From Antrodiella citrinella (Eukaryota > Basidiomycota > Agaricomycetes > Polyporales > Steccherinaceae), in the NCBI GenBank assembly GCA_004802725.1, contig SGPM01000210.1:1-48763 (forward strand): a stretch of 48,763 bases of DNA, written 5' to 3'. Both the position numbers and the translations under genes were made by a program. Below are positions 9,715-20,776 of this stretch, piece by piece. How positions within the stretch are numbered: the first letter of the stretch is position 1; the number at the start of each line of letters is the position of its first letter. The notes beneath the pieces were generated by a model that saw only the letters and a program-made list of their open reading frames with translations, searched no databases and had not been told where the DNA came from.

Positions 9715-12700
9715 ATGAACACAGATACTTTACCTGGCGAGAGATCTGACGCGCTCTTCGAAAGTCTTCGCCTAGTCTCCTCAAAATACGTTCATACTAA
9801 CAGTTGGTGCAGAACTACAACGTACGCCAGCCCATTAGTCGTGGTCGCACATCCACTGTATACCTTGCCACATGTCAAAGAGGTCGGCTGCATGGACGTG
9901 TTGTTGCTCTGAAAAAGGTGTGTAGTCGTACACACTAGCATTGACGTCGTTAACACGTTCAATCTGTCTCGCCCATGTAAGATCGTGCTCGAGACTATAT
10001 CCGAGTCCGACAAGGTTCAGCTCGACGCCGCTGCAGCACTTCACCAGAGTCTGCATCATCCGTCTATCGTGTCTCTGTTATCCGAGTTTTCGACGCCTTC
10101 CTCTCTTTACCATGTTCTTGAATATAGCTCTCGCGGAACCTTGCAAAACCTCCTCCACTCGCGAAACTTCTTCCCACTATCCGAACCACAGACCCGAGGC
10201 ATCCTGAGGAGCATCGCCGCTGCTCTTGTTTATCTCAGAAATGAGTGCATACTGCATAGAGACATATGTCCGTCAAACCTGTTGATCAATGAGGATTTTC
10301 GCGTGGTGCGTTGGAACCATATCCCGAAACTAAGTGCCTCCACTCACCAACATCTCATAGAAACTCTCCGGCTTCAGTCTCGCTTGCCGCCTTTTTAGCA
10401 CTACATCCACAGTCCAGACATATTGTTCTGGTCCCGATCACTATATGGCACCGTACGTCCTCAGGCCTCAACGTGTCCTCCTTTACATTTGACCATGATC
10501 TCATGAATGCCTTAGTGAGATACTGTCTCGTCACCCGTACAGTCTTCCTGCAGATATGTGGTCTTTGGGTTCAGTCGCCGTGACTTGTTTCACAGGCAAA
10601 CCTCCTGTATTTGTCGGTTTGACTGTCTTTATAATTGTGACCTAGCTAAAGTCATCGCGTGCAGGACAATAGGCAGTTCGAGGCACGTTATGACCTTCCC
10701 AACGCTGCGTCCTCTACAGCTACATCGCTCATTGATTCACTTCTTCACTCCGTGAGTCAATGTACCTATACACTTCTTGGTAGGTCTGACATTTCATTTC
10801 GCATTGCAGGAACCGTCTCAGCGTCTACAAGCATGCAACATTTTGTCCCACTCGTTCTTTGATATCGCTTTGCCAATACTCTTTCTGAAGTCATCCGATT
10901 TCACAGCTCCAGTCGCTGATGACCGCTGTATATCTGCCTTACCACGTTTGCAACCGAGATACCCAGCGTCGCTCTCACATCGTCTAAGGCAACAACAGTC
11001 GAGTGCTCCCCGCATTAGCTCTGCTCCAATATATTCTGCAATTCGGCCACTTTTGGAGGACTCGGACGATCAGGACACGCTACGTCGCTTCCGGAATCGC
11101 TTGGATCCTACCACCGAGTCACGCACAGCTGCATCTGGTCGCAGGATATTCTCAGCTCCTACATTAGAGAACTTGGAAAGCAAACCTGCACCTGCTATCG
11201 ACTTTTTGCATGTCTGGACTGGAACGGCGACACCTCCTTTAACTGATGATTCTGCGACGACTCTTTCTGACGATGGCGATGACGTTGACTTAGACAAACC
11301 TGGAAAATCCGACTCGTTTGGACAGCATCCTCTTTTACGCCTACCAACAGTCGAGTCGCATCGTTCGCGACCTTCTGGTCTCTACAATGACAACGTGCAT
11401 ATGTCCGCCCCACGTCCTAGCAAAACCCGGACCATTGCGCTACCAACAATCGCCCCCCCTGCGATATCAATCGTGACACCTTTCAATACCTATTATCTGA
11501 CTCCGCACACGCACAAGGTAGCTAGGGGACAGATCATGGTATTACCTTCTATGTCCCTACTTATCGACTTCCGCGAGGGTGAACGTAGGAGTGGACGTAG
11601 GGGGAATGAAGTTTTGTGTGTCAGTCAGGACGGACTCAGGGTATACACAACTTTCCTTAGATAGGGATCTTACTGATAGCAATTTGCTTGTTTCTGCCGT
11701 CTAGGTCGAGATCTACAGCGCTCCACATCTAAGCACTCCTTGTTGCTTAGTTGAGCCCACGAAAACGTTCGGGTTAACAGAGCTGCCCACCTCGTATCGT
11801 AAACAGTACGATGACGCGTCATATATTATTCATCAACTCAAACAAAGGATACCCAAGGTGCGACCTGTTTTCCAGGCATTTCTCAGATATTGACATGATT
11901 TACAGTTGGTTCTTCATCGTCCTGAAGCCAAATATACATTAATGGCGAACGACCCTCTCGGAGATGTTGAAATTCTGTCTCCTCCACCTTTGACACGGAA
12001 AAAGGACGCAAGCAACAAAGAAAACAATGCCACTTTAGCAAGAGATCATACCCGGATCCGCTTCCTCAGACGTTCGAAAACAGTCGAGATATCGTGTTAT
12101 GTTGCCTCATACGCTCTAACTACGCCGATCTCGGGTGAATGGACTAGGAAGATTATCAGGGTCTCGACCGAGGACGTTATTGGGCTTCACTTTGTCGACG
12201 CCGATACAATGACTCTGGACTCCGCCGACCGACAGTGCTTGCGGCTTCTAGATAACTTTCTCCCTGTCTGTACCGCTGTGGCGAACTGGAAAGCAACAGA
12301 CCCTCCTGCAAATGTGCTCAGCAAACCCTCGCTTGTGAACGCAGTCTGCGAAGACGCGATCGATCGCGAGGGCCTCCAGGAAAAGCTTGCGCGCATTCTT
12401 TCGACTCCCGAGAATGAATCAGTTCTCACTGTGACAGAACAGGAAGCGGTTCCTCAAGCAACAGCTAGCAGCAATACTATCTTGTCTCAGATCGGTGTCG
12501 CCCCTCGCCCCAACAAGCTAGCGTTTCTTCCCGTGGCATCCTCTACCGAAATCCTAGCCAAGTCTCCTCGACTGGACGATATACACAACTCTAGAGACAT
12601 GGCTACTTTGACAACCAAATTTCTTCCGTCCGTCGGGTGGTGCACTCGCACCCAAGATCAAGACAGCGACCCTCGATACCAAGTTCTGTTCCTTGACGGC

Positions 12701-12900
12701 GTATCTTTGGCAGTGAACGTCGGCGATGGAAGTGTGACGTTCACCAGCGCCGATGGAGTTGTAAACGAGTAAGGCATTCCTATCAGAGTCATACAACATA
12801 GCTGACAGATTACAGATGTCCAGATGGTGCTTGGGATCGTCTGCCCGCTATCAAGGAGAAAATGGGAATGTTTGGCAGGGTAGTGGACCTGTTCCCGTAG
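9715..12900 (+). CDS. PLK4: PLK4/SAK-like protein with polo boxes and a degenerate kinase domain
   Basis: Ten exons sum to 2697 nt (898 aa): 9715-9774, 9813-9917, 9982-10305, 10361-10452, 10516-10612, 10665-10751, 10810-11640, 11705-11857, 11906-12768 and 12816-12900. The kinase region (about 25-265) shows a modified Gly loop (SRGRTSTVY), VALKK, HHPSIV, LHRDICPSNLL, MAPE and ADMWSLG. In place of DFG it reads SGFSLA, so the metal-binding Asp is Gly. A linker of about 200 residues follows. Cryptic polo boxes begin near 500: EVLCVSQDGLRVEIY, then RKQYDDASY and AKYTLMANDPLGDVEI, closely matching the PLK4 ISSDG..ITIY, RKYQYAS and AKCILMENSPGADFEV segments. A C-terminal third polo box (about 820-898) has VGWC, VLFLDGVSLAVNVG and TSADG. 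The complete PLK4 architecture is thus present. The first 38-nt intron and the start are uncertain. Confidence 0.82.
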
Positions 12901-13156
12901 CGACCCCAAAACAACCATACCTTATCGTGCATCCCATGCAATCATCCGGCTTTATATTTCATTGTATTTGAATGTTCACCGATGTTGTGGCCAGTATGTT
13001 GAGAGAGTGTGACTGTACTGCCGCGCAAACATGAATAAATCTAAGCTTGCTTACGAACAAGCGCTGACTATCTATTGAACTTGGCTCGTCACCGTCGACT
13101 TCTCAACATACTGTTACTGAGTAGTGAACGAGGTCGGGGGGACAACAACATTTACG

Positions 13157-15937
13157 ATGGCCCAATCAGGCGATTCTCGACTCATGAAACCCCCGCCACC
13201 CCGCTTTGCTATGATAACTCCTTCTGCGTCGCCCCCAGTGTCACGTTCGGCGTCCAAAAAGCCTGCAAAGCGGCCCCGGCTTTCTTCCACTCCTGCTCGT
13301 TCTAGCTCATCCGGGTCGAGGGCGACTCCTCTGGCGGCAGATTTGACCCAGGATGCTCTGCATGATTTACGAAGAGCATCATCGCAACGCGTTCTGAGCA
13401 TATGGGAGTCCCTTGCCGAGCGCTATGCCAAAGCTCTCGATGAAGACGACATTGTCGACCTACGTCATGGGATACTCGTCAAGGACAGAGGAGTTGTCCG
13501 GTCGAAGGAGAAAATGCCGATAGGATACTTTGCTGGAGATGATCAGGAAGAAGTTGCCAGCACAGCTGGCCCCGAGGGAAGGGACACCGCGGAAGAGGAG
13601 GCAGGCACGGACATGGATCCTCTCGACGCGTTTGCGCCGGATGACAGTGTTCCAAAGGAATTTGAACTGGAGAAGGACAGGCGGAAGGTGCCTCCAGTGC
13701 AGGTCTTGGACCCAATGGATGCGGACGATTTGAAGGAATTCTTGGAGGCGGAGAAGCAGAGGAGAGAGGTGTGTGGCGTTGACGAAGAAGATGAAGATGA
13801 AGATGCTCTGGATGTGGTGGAGGCTTTGGAGAACGGAGGATGGGAGACTACCGATGGTGAAGACCTAGTTGGCTCGGAAGAGGGAGACTCAGAGGCTTCG
13901 GACCTCCCGCCCTCTGACGTGGACCCTGCGCCTTCAGAACCTATCCGTCGAGTACAAGCGGAGCGTGCCCTCACTATAGCAGACGGCTCTGACTCGGAGG
14001 ATGAACTTTTGAAGTGGTCGGACGACGAGGCTTTCGTCGTCCCACGCACACAACCTTTCAACGCCGACTTCATAGACCTCACAACGCCGTCTCCGCCAAG
14101 CTCTCCAATCAAACCTGATCAGCCAAAGTCAAGCACAAAAGCGCGGACACCGTCGACAGCTCCTAGTCACGCCAAATCCAAAACACCTGCTGCCCGTAGG
14201 GTACAGCCTATCATTACTCCCCCCAGCTCCCCACCGTCTATGATCCAACTGCGAACCCCTCCTAGGTCGCAGTCACAGTCGTCTTCTCCAATATTTAGGA
14301 CAGCCGGTATTGCGTTACCCTCTCCATTGCCGGTTGCTGTTTCCAAATCTACTCCCCGACCACGTCCAAAACCGACTCCTACATCGAAGAGACTTTCACA
14401 AAGCGAATCGCTTGCACCCTCTCCAATTCAATATACAACCTCGATGAATCAGGAGGCATCTGGTAGAGGTCGATCAAGCACATCTAACTCGTATCTAGTG
14501 GCCGAGGTCGTTTTGCCCGCCAGGCCCAAATCGAGGGCTCGATCTTTAGCAGCAAAGGAACCCTCGATCGATGTTCTTGCACACATTGTCGACACCAACC
14601 CTTCATCCCCATCTACTCCACGCAGAGACAAAGGAAAGGCAAGAGCCATGGACGAGCTTCCTGGCGAAGTACCTCCCTCCGCACCTATAGACGACTCTCC
14701 CTCGCCACCCAAGCCCCAGCGCTGGAAACCGAAGTTCCAGCGCACTTTCGCTACACAGTCGCAGGCCATTACGCCCGTTTCTGGACCAAACAAGCGTAAG
14801 AGATTAGCTTCATCTTCACCGAAGTCCATAGGACCGTCCCCCGAATCATCCTCTGGCGGTTCATTTTCTTCTGCCCCTTTATCGCAGCGACCACGAACCA
14901 AGAAACCGCCACTCAAGGCCCCTGCTAAACCGAAGGCGAAGACGGGAAGCGCATCTAAGGCCACTGCAAAAGCTGTCAATAAAGTAAACGACGAGAAATG
15001 TGAGTATCATATTCCCCTCAATGTGTCGCTGTCTCATTATGCTCTAAATTTAGCGGATGAACGTCCGCCATCTCGATCTCGTACTTCCGAACCTAGAAGG
15101 AATCCAATGTATCCTTATCCCATGCCATATACCCCGCATCATGGCGATGACCCAGCTCCGCCACCTCAATACCCAAACCCACCGATGTTACCCATTCAAG
15201 ACCCTCAAGCTCAGTACTATTTTGCTCAAGCGGTGCAACATTTATCATATCTTATGTCCGGTGCTCTACCTCCTCCGACAGGCTACGCGCCCCCATTTCC
15301 CATACCGAAGCATTACCAGCTGCCGAAGACACCTCAGCATCATCGGCGGCGAGACGATCCACTGTCCGACTCGTCCCCCGCAGCCGGACCGTCGTCTTCC
15401 CATGNTATTGCTCAGACAACGGGTCCATTCTCCACGCCTCATCATCAGCCATATCCATATCCNTTCTCATTCGATCCTGCATTCTCATCGGGTTCTTTGC
15501 CTCCTTCTTCCCCCTTGCCGTCNTCTTCCCCAATTCGGACATCGCCTTCGCCCTCGCCCTCGCCCTCGCCGGTACCAGAACGTCGTTCGGCATTGGTGAG
15601 AGGACGAAGCAGATCACGTGGTCGACGTGTTTCGTTTAAATTGGATGATAACGAACGGCCCCGTGTTCAGNGAGAAGAAGAGGAAGAAGACANGGACGCC
15701 GACACATCCATGCGCACCGTGCATATGTCAAGCCCGGAGCATGTCCCCGTCCGTGGCCGCAGCAGCAGCAGAGGACGTGTTCAGCTCCCTTCACCCACTA
15801 AATCCAGTGGCAAGTCGAAACGGATCGCTGTTGCAGAGGAGCCTGCCAGTGACCAGATTGGTGCGCGTGGGCCCAAGAGCGATGCTAACAGGGGACGCAC
15901 ACCGGGTCCCTCCTCTTCGACCGCTCGCAAGAAGTGA
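13157..15937 (+). CDS. large disordered nuclear protein, possible Scm3-like centromere segment
   Basis: ATG at 13157 (MAQSGDSR) with an in-frame stop just upstream at 13121. One intron (15000-15053, 54 nt) leaves 908 aa. Nearly all of it is low-complexity Ser/Pro/Lys-rich sequence with acidic patches around residues 130-290. The only ordered-looking part is about residues 70-115: RVLSIWESLAERYAKALDED, then DIVDLRHGILVKDRG. Its pattern (W..l.eRY...DEdDiiDL..g.iv.DrG) resembles the Scm3/HJURP CENP-A chaperone motif, but this is a weak match read by eye. The C-terminus has RS/RG repeats (RGRSRSRGR) around a perfect PP1-docking RVSF (RRVSFK). Five N bases fall in the last third and make five residues unknown. 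The gene is sure and the function open. Confidence 0.7.
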   Translation: MAQSGDSRLMKPPPPRFAMITPSASPPVSRSASKKPAKRPRLSSTPARSSSSGSRATPLAADLTQDALHDLRRASSQRVLSIWESLAERYAKALDEDDIVDLRHGILVKDRGVVRSKEKMPIGYFAGDDQEEVASTAGPEGRDTAEEEAGTDMDPLDAFAPDDSVPKEFELEKDRRKVPPVQVLDPMDADDLKEFLEAEKQRREVCGVDEEDEDEDALDVVEALENGGWETTDGEDLVGSEEGDSEASDLPPSDVDPAPSEPIRRVQAERALTIADGSDSEDELLKWSDDEAFVVPRTQPFNADFIDLTTPSPPSSPIKPDQPKSSTKARTPSTAPSHAKSKTPAARRVQPIITPPSSPPSMIQLRTPPRSQSQSSSPIFRTAGIALPSPLPVAVSKSTPRPRPKPTPTSKRLSQSESLAPSPIQYTTSMNQEASGRGRSSTSNSYLVAEVVLPARPKSRARSLAAKEPSIDVLAHIVDTNPSSPSTPRRDKGKARAMDELPGEVPPSAPIDDSPSPPKPQRWKPKFQRTFATQSQAITPVSGPNKRKRLASSSPKSIGPSPESSSGGSFSSAPLSQRPRTKKPPLKAPAKPKAKTGSASKATAKAVNKVNDEKCEYHIPLNVSLSHYALNLADERPPSRSRTSEPRRNPMYPYPMPYTPHHGDDPAPPPQYPNPPMLPIQDPQAQYYFAQAVQHLSYLMSGALPPPTGYAPPFPIPKHYQLPKTPQHHRRRDDPLSDSSPAAGPSSSHXIAQTTGPFSTPHHQPYPYXFSFDPAFSSGSLPPSSPLPXSSPIRTSPSPSPSPSPVPERRSALVRGRSRSRGRRVSFKLDDNERPRVQXEEEEEDXDADTSMRTVHMSSPEHVPVRGRSSSRGRVQLPSPTKSSGKSKRIAVAEEPASDQIGARGPKSDANRGRTPGPSSSTARKK
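15543..15570 (+). repeat. CGCCCT hexamer tandem repeat in coding sequence
   Basis: About four and a half tandem copies of CGCCCT (the first one CGCCTT) encode alternating Ser-Pro. This is a small in-frame repeat likely to vary in length between strains. Confidence 0.7.
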
Positions 15938-16332
15938 TGGTCTGTAGCTGGGAGAATGTTTCTATACGTACTTTACGCGGATGATGTGCAGATCTAGAGA
16001 ATATGTTGTTGTACTGTAGTATTACCAGGAGTCGAAGAGAGTCAAAGTTTCCTTTGAATACGAGACGCCGCGTTATCAGCATTTTTGGTCGCCCCGCAAA
16101 CAGGCGTCAACAACGCCTCGGGTTCTCGACCTCTTCGCTAAGTCTTGCTCGCTCTCAGTCCATTCCATCCACACGACTTGCTCTTGACCGTCGTCGTGAG
16201 TTTCTTGACATTTCAATCCCCCCATCTCTATTCACTCTCGTCTAACTATTTACTGTTCATCTCAGTCGTTCTCGCGGAAAAGTACCCGAACATCTCAGCG
16301 TCCTCACTTCCCAAAGCCGGTACTTCCTGAAC
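15938..16332 (+). other. promoter and 5' leader of the PP2C gene, with probable 5'-UTR intron
   Basis: There is no coding segment. Within the likely leader a GTGAGT donor at 16196 and a CTCAG acceptor ending at 16265 bracket a 70-nt pyrimidine-rich stretch that looks like a 5'-UTR intron. The coding sequence then starts at 16333. The left part also holds the 3' UTR of the upstream gene. Confidence 0.5.
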
Positions 16333-18425
16333 ATGGTCAGTCGTGCCTCAGATCTTGACCGGAGTGCCAAAACTCACTGCTATCTATCAGGGTCAACTTT
16401 TGTCATGGCCTGGTCAGTACTGGAGGAGCACATTGGACATCAGCGATTATTTTCTTACCTCGTTATCTGCAGCCACTGCGAAGGAGACGCATTCTGGTTC
16501 TAATGCCAAATTTGCGTATGCCATTTCTGAAATGCAAGGATGGAGAGTTTGTGAGTGTCATTCATCTCTTGCTTGTGGCGTTCGCGCTCTTTTGATTTGC
16601 GCTGCACGGCCTATAGCCCATGTTCGGACTGCTGATGTCTTCTTATAGCTATGGAAGATGCTCACGCCATAGAGCTGGATCTTGACAATACACAGTCCAC
16701 AGACACTAATTCGTTCTTTGCCGTATACGATGGTCATGGCGGTACGCGTTGATTGCCTCTTACGGTCTGTACGGCAGAACTCATCATGGACACTACGTCA
16801 GGATCTGCGGTTTCGCGCTACGCCGGAGAGAACGTCCACAAACGGCTGCTTAGTGAACTCACGTATGCGCAGGGCGCATATCCGGAGGCTTTGAAACGCG
16901 CGTTCCTCGGTACGGATGAGGACATGAGAGCAAGTGAGCGCCGGCCCAAGCTATCCTCCTCTACAATATCTGATTATATATCACAGGTCCCGAGTTTGCT
17001 CGCGACGCCTCAGGTTGTACCGCTGTTTCTGCGCTAGTAACAAAGGACGGCCGATTATTTGTGGTACGGATCTTCGATAATCTGTGTTTCTCATACCTCA
17101 GTAACGGGATCCTGTAGGCGAATGCTGGAGATTCTCGATCTGTAATCAGCTGCAAGGGCGAGGTAAAAGCCCTCAGCAAGGATCACAAACCGGGAGATGA
17201 CCGTGAGCTTCGTTGACATCGTAGCGTGCTCACTCATGAACGTCTCTTCCGTGTAGTTGAGAAGAAGCGCGTTATCGCTGCAGGAGGGTATGTCGAATTC
17301 GGGCGAGTAAATGGTGCGATCTTCCGTCTCTCTCAAAATAACGATGCTGATCTTTGTGCAGGTAATCTTGCGTTATCTAGGGCGTTGGGAGACTTTGAAT
17401 ACAAGAAGAACAAGTCGCTGCCTGATGAAGAGCAAATCATCACGTGCGATCCCGACGTTAGTGAACACCTCATTACTTCGGAAGACGAATTCTTCATCGT
17501 CGCTTGCGATGGTACGCATGCAATATTGACCATCATCATGTCTCCGCTCACGGAACGTATATCAGGTATCTGGGATTGCCTGAGTTCACAACAGTGCATA
17601 GACGTTGTCCGGCGACTTGTGGCGCAAGGCAAGACACTTCCAGAGATCTGCGAAATTGTTTGCGATCTCTGTCTCGCGCCGGATACCAATTCCGGCGCCG
17701 GCATAGGTTGTGACAACATGACCATTCTCATCGTCGCCCTTCTACACGGTCGTACAGAAGCGGAATGGTATCAGTGGGTCAAGTCTCGCGTGGAGCAAAA
17801 CATCGGCTACACTACCCCTGCCACTCTCCCCAACATCTACAGTGCGACTCGTCTTTCAAATTATGAGACCCGTAAGGCGATGCATAAGAAGAACGAGGAG
17901 GCGCGGGCTCAGGAAAAGGCGGTTCAGGAGCAGTGGCTGAAGGACCACCCCGACTCTCAGGCTCCTAGGAAGACTCTGCCCGGCACCTTTGAGCGTGGCG
18001 GAATCTTTGATGACATTCTGAGGGAGATGCAAGCGGCGGGCAATATCCAGATTCTCAGCCAACAGGAGATGGATGACGATGATGACTTTGGAAACTACAG
18101 GGAAGATGGGTCGGACGGAAACATTCTCACGTTCTCTGAGGAGGCAGAAGATGGTGCCGATGCCGATGCCGACGGAGATCACCCAATGGCCGACGTAACG
18201 AGCAGCTTGAAGCAGCAGGTGGACGAGCTGGTGAGGGGAGACTCCAGTGCAGTATCGGAGACGACACCTGTACAAGGAGAGGCACCGCCGGAACCAGTAT
18301 CAAAGCCAGCTGCCAAAGATGTACCGGTTGAGCAGCTGCATTCGGACCCCGGCGGAGATGCCCCAAGCAGTGCTGTACGCGCGGAAGGTCTCCTTGACAA
18401 GAGCGACGATCCTACGAAGGTTTGA
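16333..18425 (+). CDS. PTC2: PP2C-family Ser/Thr protein phosphatase (Ptc2/Ptc3 type)
   Basis: Ten exons sum to 1557 nt (518 aa): 16333-16335, 16391-16412, 16473-16550, 16649-16741, 16802-16933, 16987-17063, 17118-17202, 17257-17313, 17362-17511 and 17566-18425. PP2C enzymes are Mn/Mg-dependent phosphatases, and Ptc2/3 switch off stress MAP kinases and the DNA-damage checkpoint. Motifs seen are MQGWRVSMEDAH, FFAVYDGHGG, ANAGDSR, KDHKPGDD, GGYVEFGRVNGNLALSRALG, ACDGIWD and GCDNMTILIV, covering the metal-binding Asp residues. The first coding exon holds only the ATG. Exon 2 supplies GQLLSWP, giving the usual MGQ (myristoylation-like) start of this family. A C-terminal acidic, disordered tail of about 190 residues is probably regulatory. 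Confidence 0.93.
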
Positions 18426-18793
18426 CTCTTCGGACGCTCGGTATGGTTTTTCTTCTTTGTCTCGATTCTCGTTTATTTCTGCGTCTCACCGTAAGGGCTA
18501 CTGTTTCTTTCCTTCCTTTGCTTATACCGGTCCCCAATTCTTCCGCCCAGACTTCCTATATCTTTACTGGTCCGTGTTCTCAAGCTCTCAAATTTATAGG
18601 GTTCTATTGATCGCACCTCCTGCTCTGAATTCCAACACATCCAGTTCAACACACGTCCCGTTACGTTTTACATTCACTCTTCCCGAAATACCCATGTACT
18701 GCGCGCGACGTGTGCATTCGTACCATACATTTTCTTTGTACCAAAGTACATATGTATGTATGCATAAGCTAGCTGTAGATATTCCGACCTGTA
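18426..18793. other. convergent 3' UTR region
   Basis: 368 bp between two genes that end toward each other (PP2C and the NUDCD1-like gene). It is T-rich with no coding segment, RNA gene or repeat visible. Confidence 0.6.
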
Positions 18794-20776
18794 TCATAAT
18801 ACATCGTGCGCCACGACCAATTCTCCCTCGCACAGGGCGAGAATGAGTGGGCGGCCTTGTGTGGTTTTGATAATCCCGACACCGAGGAGAGATCCCGCCA
18901 TGCCACTGGCGATCTTGAGGACAGCTTGCTTTGCCCATTCATCGTGCACTCCGGCAGTGTTGCGGTAGATGTAGACGTTCCCGTGGGATCCGCTCTCGAA
19001 TGCCAACGCCGCCTTCGTGGAGTAGTGGTGAACAAATCGCGTGTCGCGTTTGGAAGCCAGAACAAAAGAGAGGGCGGAGAACGTGGACGTGTGCTTCCAG
19101 GCAGGAGGGTCAGCGGGAGAAGTCCCTTTCTCCAGGGCGAACACGACACCGTCCAAGCCGTTCTTCACGATGATCGAAGGAATGGATGTAGAGAGCCCGG
19201 GGAGAGATGTAGACAAGATGCTGAGGGGCGCGTCCATCCCTCTATCATCCACCCACGATGGCTCAGAACCGTCATCACCAACCCAGGTGATGAACGACCA
19301 CTTTCCCATCTCAGAATCAATCTCCTCGTCCATCTCCCCCTCCGCAAGACTCGGTATGCTGCCCTTCTCGTGGGCTTCCAACGCAGCGGCCGTGAACTTC
19401 TCCATAGACTCTCGGATGTTGTACAGCTCCGACGGGTCTAGCGTCTCGGGCACTTCGACGTCTTGTGGAGAAACGTGGGTAGTGGAGGAAGTGTTTGGGG
19501 ACGCGAAGACCTGCATCCACCGAGTGCCTTCGTGCTGCTTGTCCAAATGTACCGTGAGCACGCCGTATGAATGTGAATCTTCCTTGTCCCACGTCCAGAG
19601 GCTGGTGGAGGGTTGGATACCATCCCAAAGCACTTTCGCGGTGTACTGAGGTATCGGTAGGAAAGGCAACGTTGCTTCTTCCGCAACGAGCACCGTAAGA
19701 GTACGAGGCGAGAAATTAACTCTGATCGCGGATTTCGGGGTGGAGGAAGGAAGAGCGAACGCGACTGTCACTGAGTCCGTCGTCTGGGTCCAGGAATAAG
19801 GAGGCGGCGGAGGTGTTTCTGGTTGCGCATCGAGAGTCTCCCCGAGGCGAGGGATGGGCGCGATCTCGTTGCTGGTCGGTTCGTAAGAGGCTGGCGCTGG
19901 TACATGGAGACGGCTGTAAGGACAGCTGCCCAACAGCATAGTCGCGTTTCTAGAGGCATCATGAGCGATGAATTGAGGTACATCCTCTCCTCTCCGATGC
20001 CACACGATGTCCAGTGAAGCGTCCACCTGACCACCGCTGTTCCAGTTGAACTGGACGGACCAGAGGTCGAACCTGACATTCGAGCTATGCGCTGGGTTCT
20101 TTGACTTTTCTGAAGCTTTGACGTCGTCGCTGGGGTAATACTTGGATGACAAGAGGGCTGTAGCAACTTCTGGGGAAGTTTGCAGGGCCTGGTGCAAACG
20201 GAAGGGTGCATTCCGTCTGGACGACTCGTAGGCTTCAGGAATGATCAACTCAAAGGTCTTGAGGAGCTGCGAAGAACGATCTCCTTCGGTTTTCAGCACA
20301 TAGAGCGTCCCAAAGCCATCCGCGACCAGCAATATATTCGCAGTTAGGAAGACAACGGAGGGGTACTCGCGCTGCGGCAAATCTTGCGCGGCAGTCTGAA
20401 TCTGCCGGGGTAGCTCATAGAGCACATCAAGGGAGGGAACAAGTGTGCCCTACTTCCCAAATCAATGTAACCAATGTTCAGTATGGTCATCGTCAACACA
20501 AGCAAGTGTCAAAATGCTCACCTCGTCAACAGAAATGGAAATGACTCTGTACTCTGCATCTACGTAGACCGCCTTTTGCGCAGGCCCAATAGCCAGGTGG
20601 TTATGCCGAATCCGACTCTGGACTTCCTGAAACGAGAGCGGTGTCCGCCCTGATAGCGTGGTTTGTGACGGCTTGTATTGCAGAGGAAATCGCGAGATGA
20701 GTTTATCTTGATCGAGAGCATCCAATTTGTATCCTTCGAACTTCGGATTGAGCAGGGAACGGGTAGGTTCAAACAT
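18794..20776 (-). CDS. NUDCD1: NudC domain-containing protein 1 (CS-domain co-chaperone)
   Basis: Two exons on the minus strand, 20776-20522 and 20449-18794, give 636 aa. The CS domain lies around residues 300-390 and opens with PPPYSWTQTTDSVTVAFALP, the p23/NudC signature. It is flanked by a beta-rich N-terminal half (HNHLAIGPAQKAVYVD, VVFLTANILLVADGFGTLYV) and a C-terminal half that look like one propeller-type fold interrupted by the CS domain, as in NUDCD1/CML66. Family members act with Hsp90 as co-chaperones, and NUDCD1 is linked to RNA helicase (DHX15) client handling. The model has a 72-nt intron in phase 0. It is convergent with the PP2C gene. Confidence 0.85.

Noticed and set aside
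10250..10275. Missing Lys in the catalytic loop of the PLK4-like protein (HRDICPSN) as extra proof of a dead kinase
   Set aside because: Animal PLK4, which is active, also lacks that Lys (HRDLTLSN as I recall), so this position is not informative.
13124..13156. Upstream GTG as start of the disordered protein
   Set aside because: Eukaryotic starts are ATG and the ATG at 13157 follows an in-frame stop at 13121.
14449..14979. 176-codon frame antisense in the disordered-protein gene
   Set aside because: Composition artefact opposite a Ser/Pro-rich frame.
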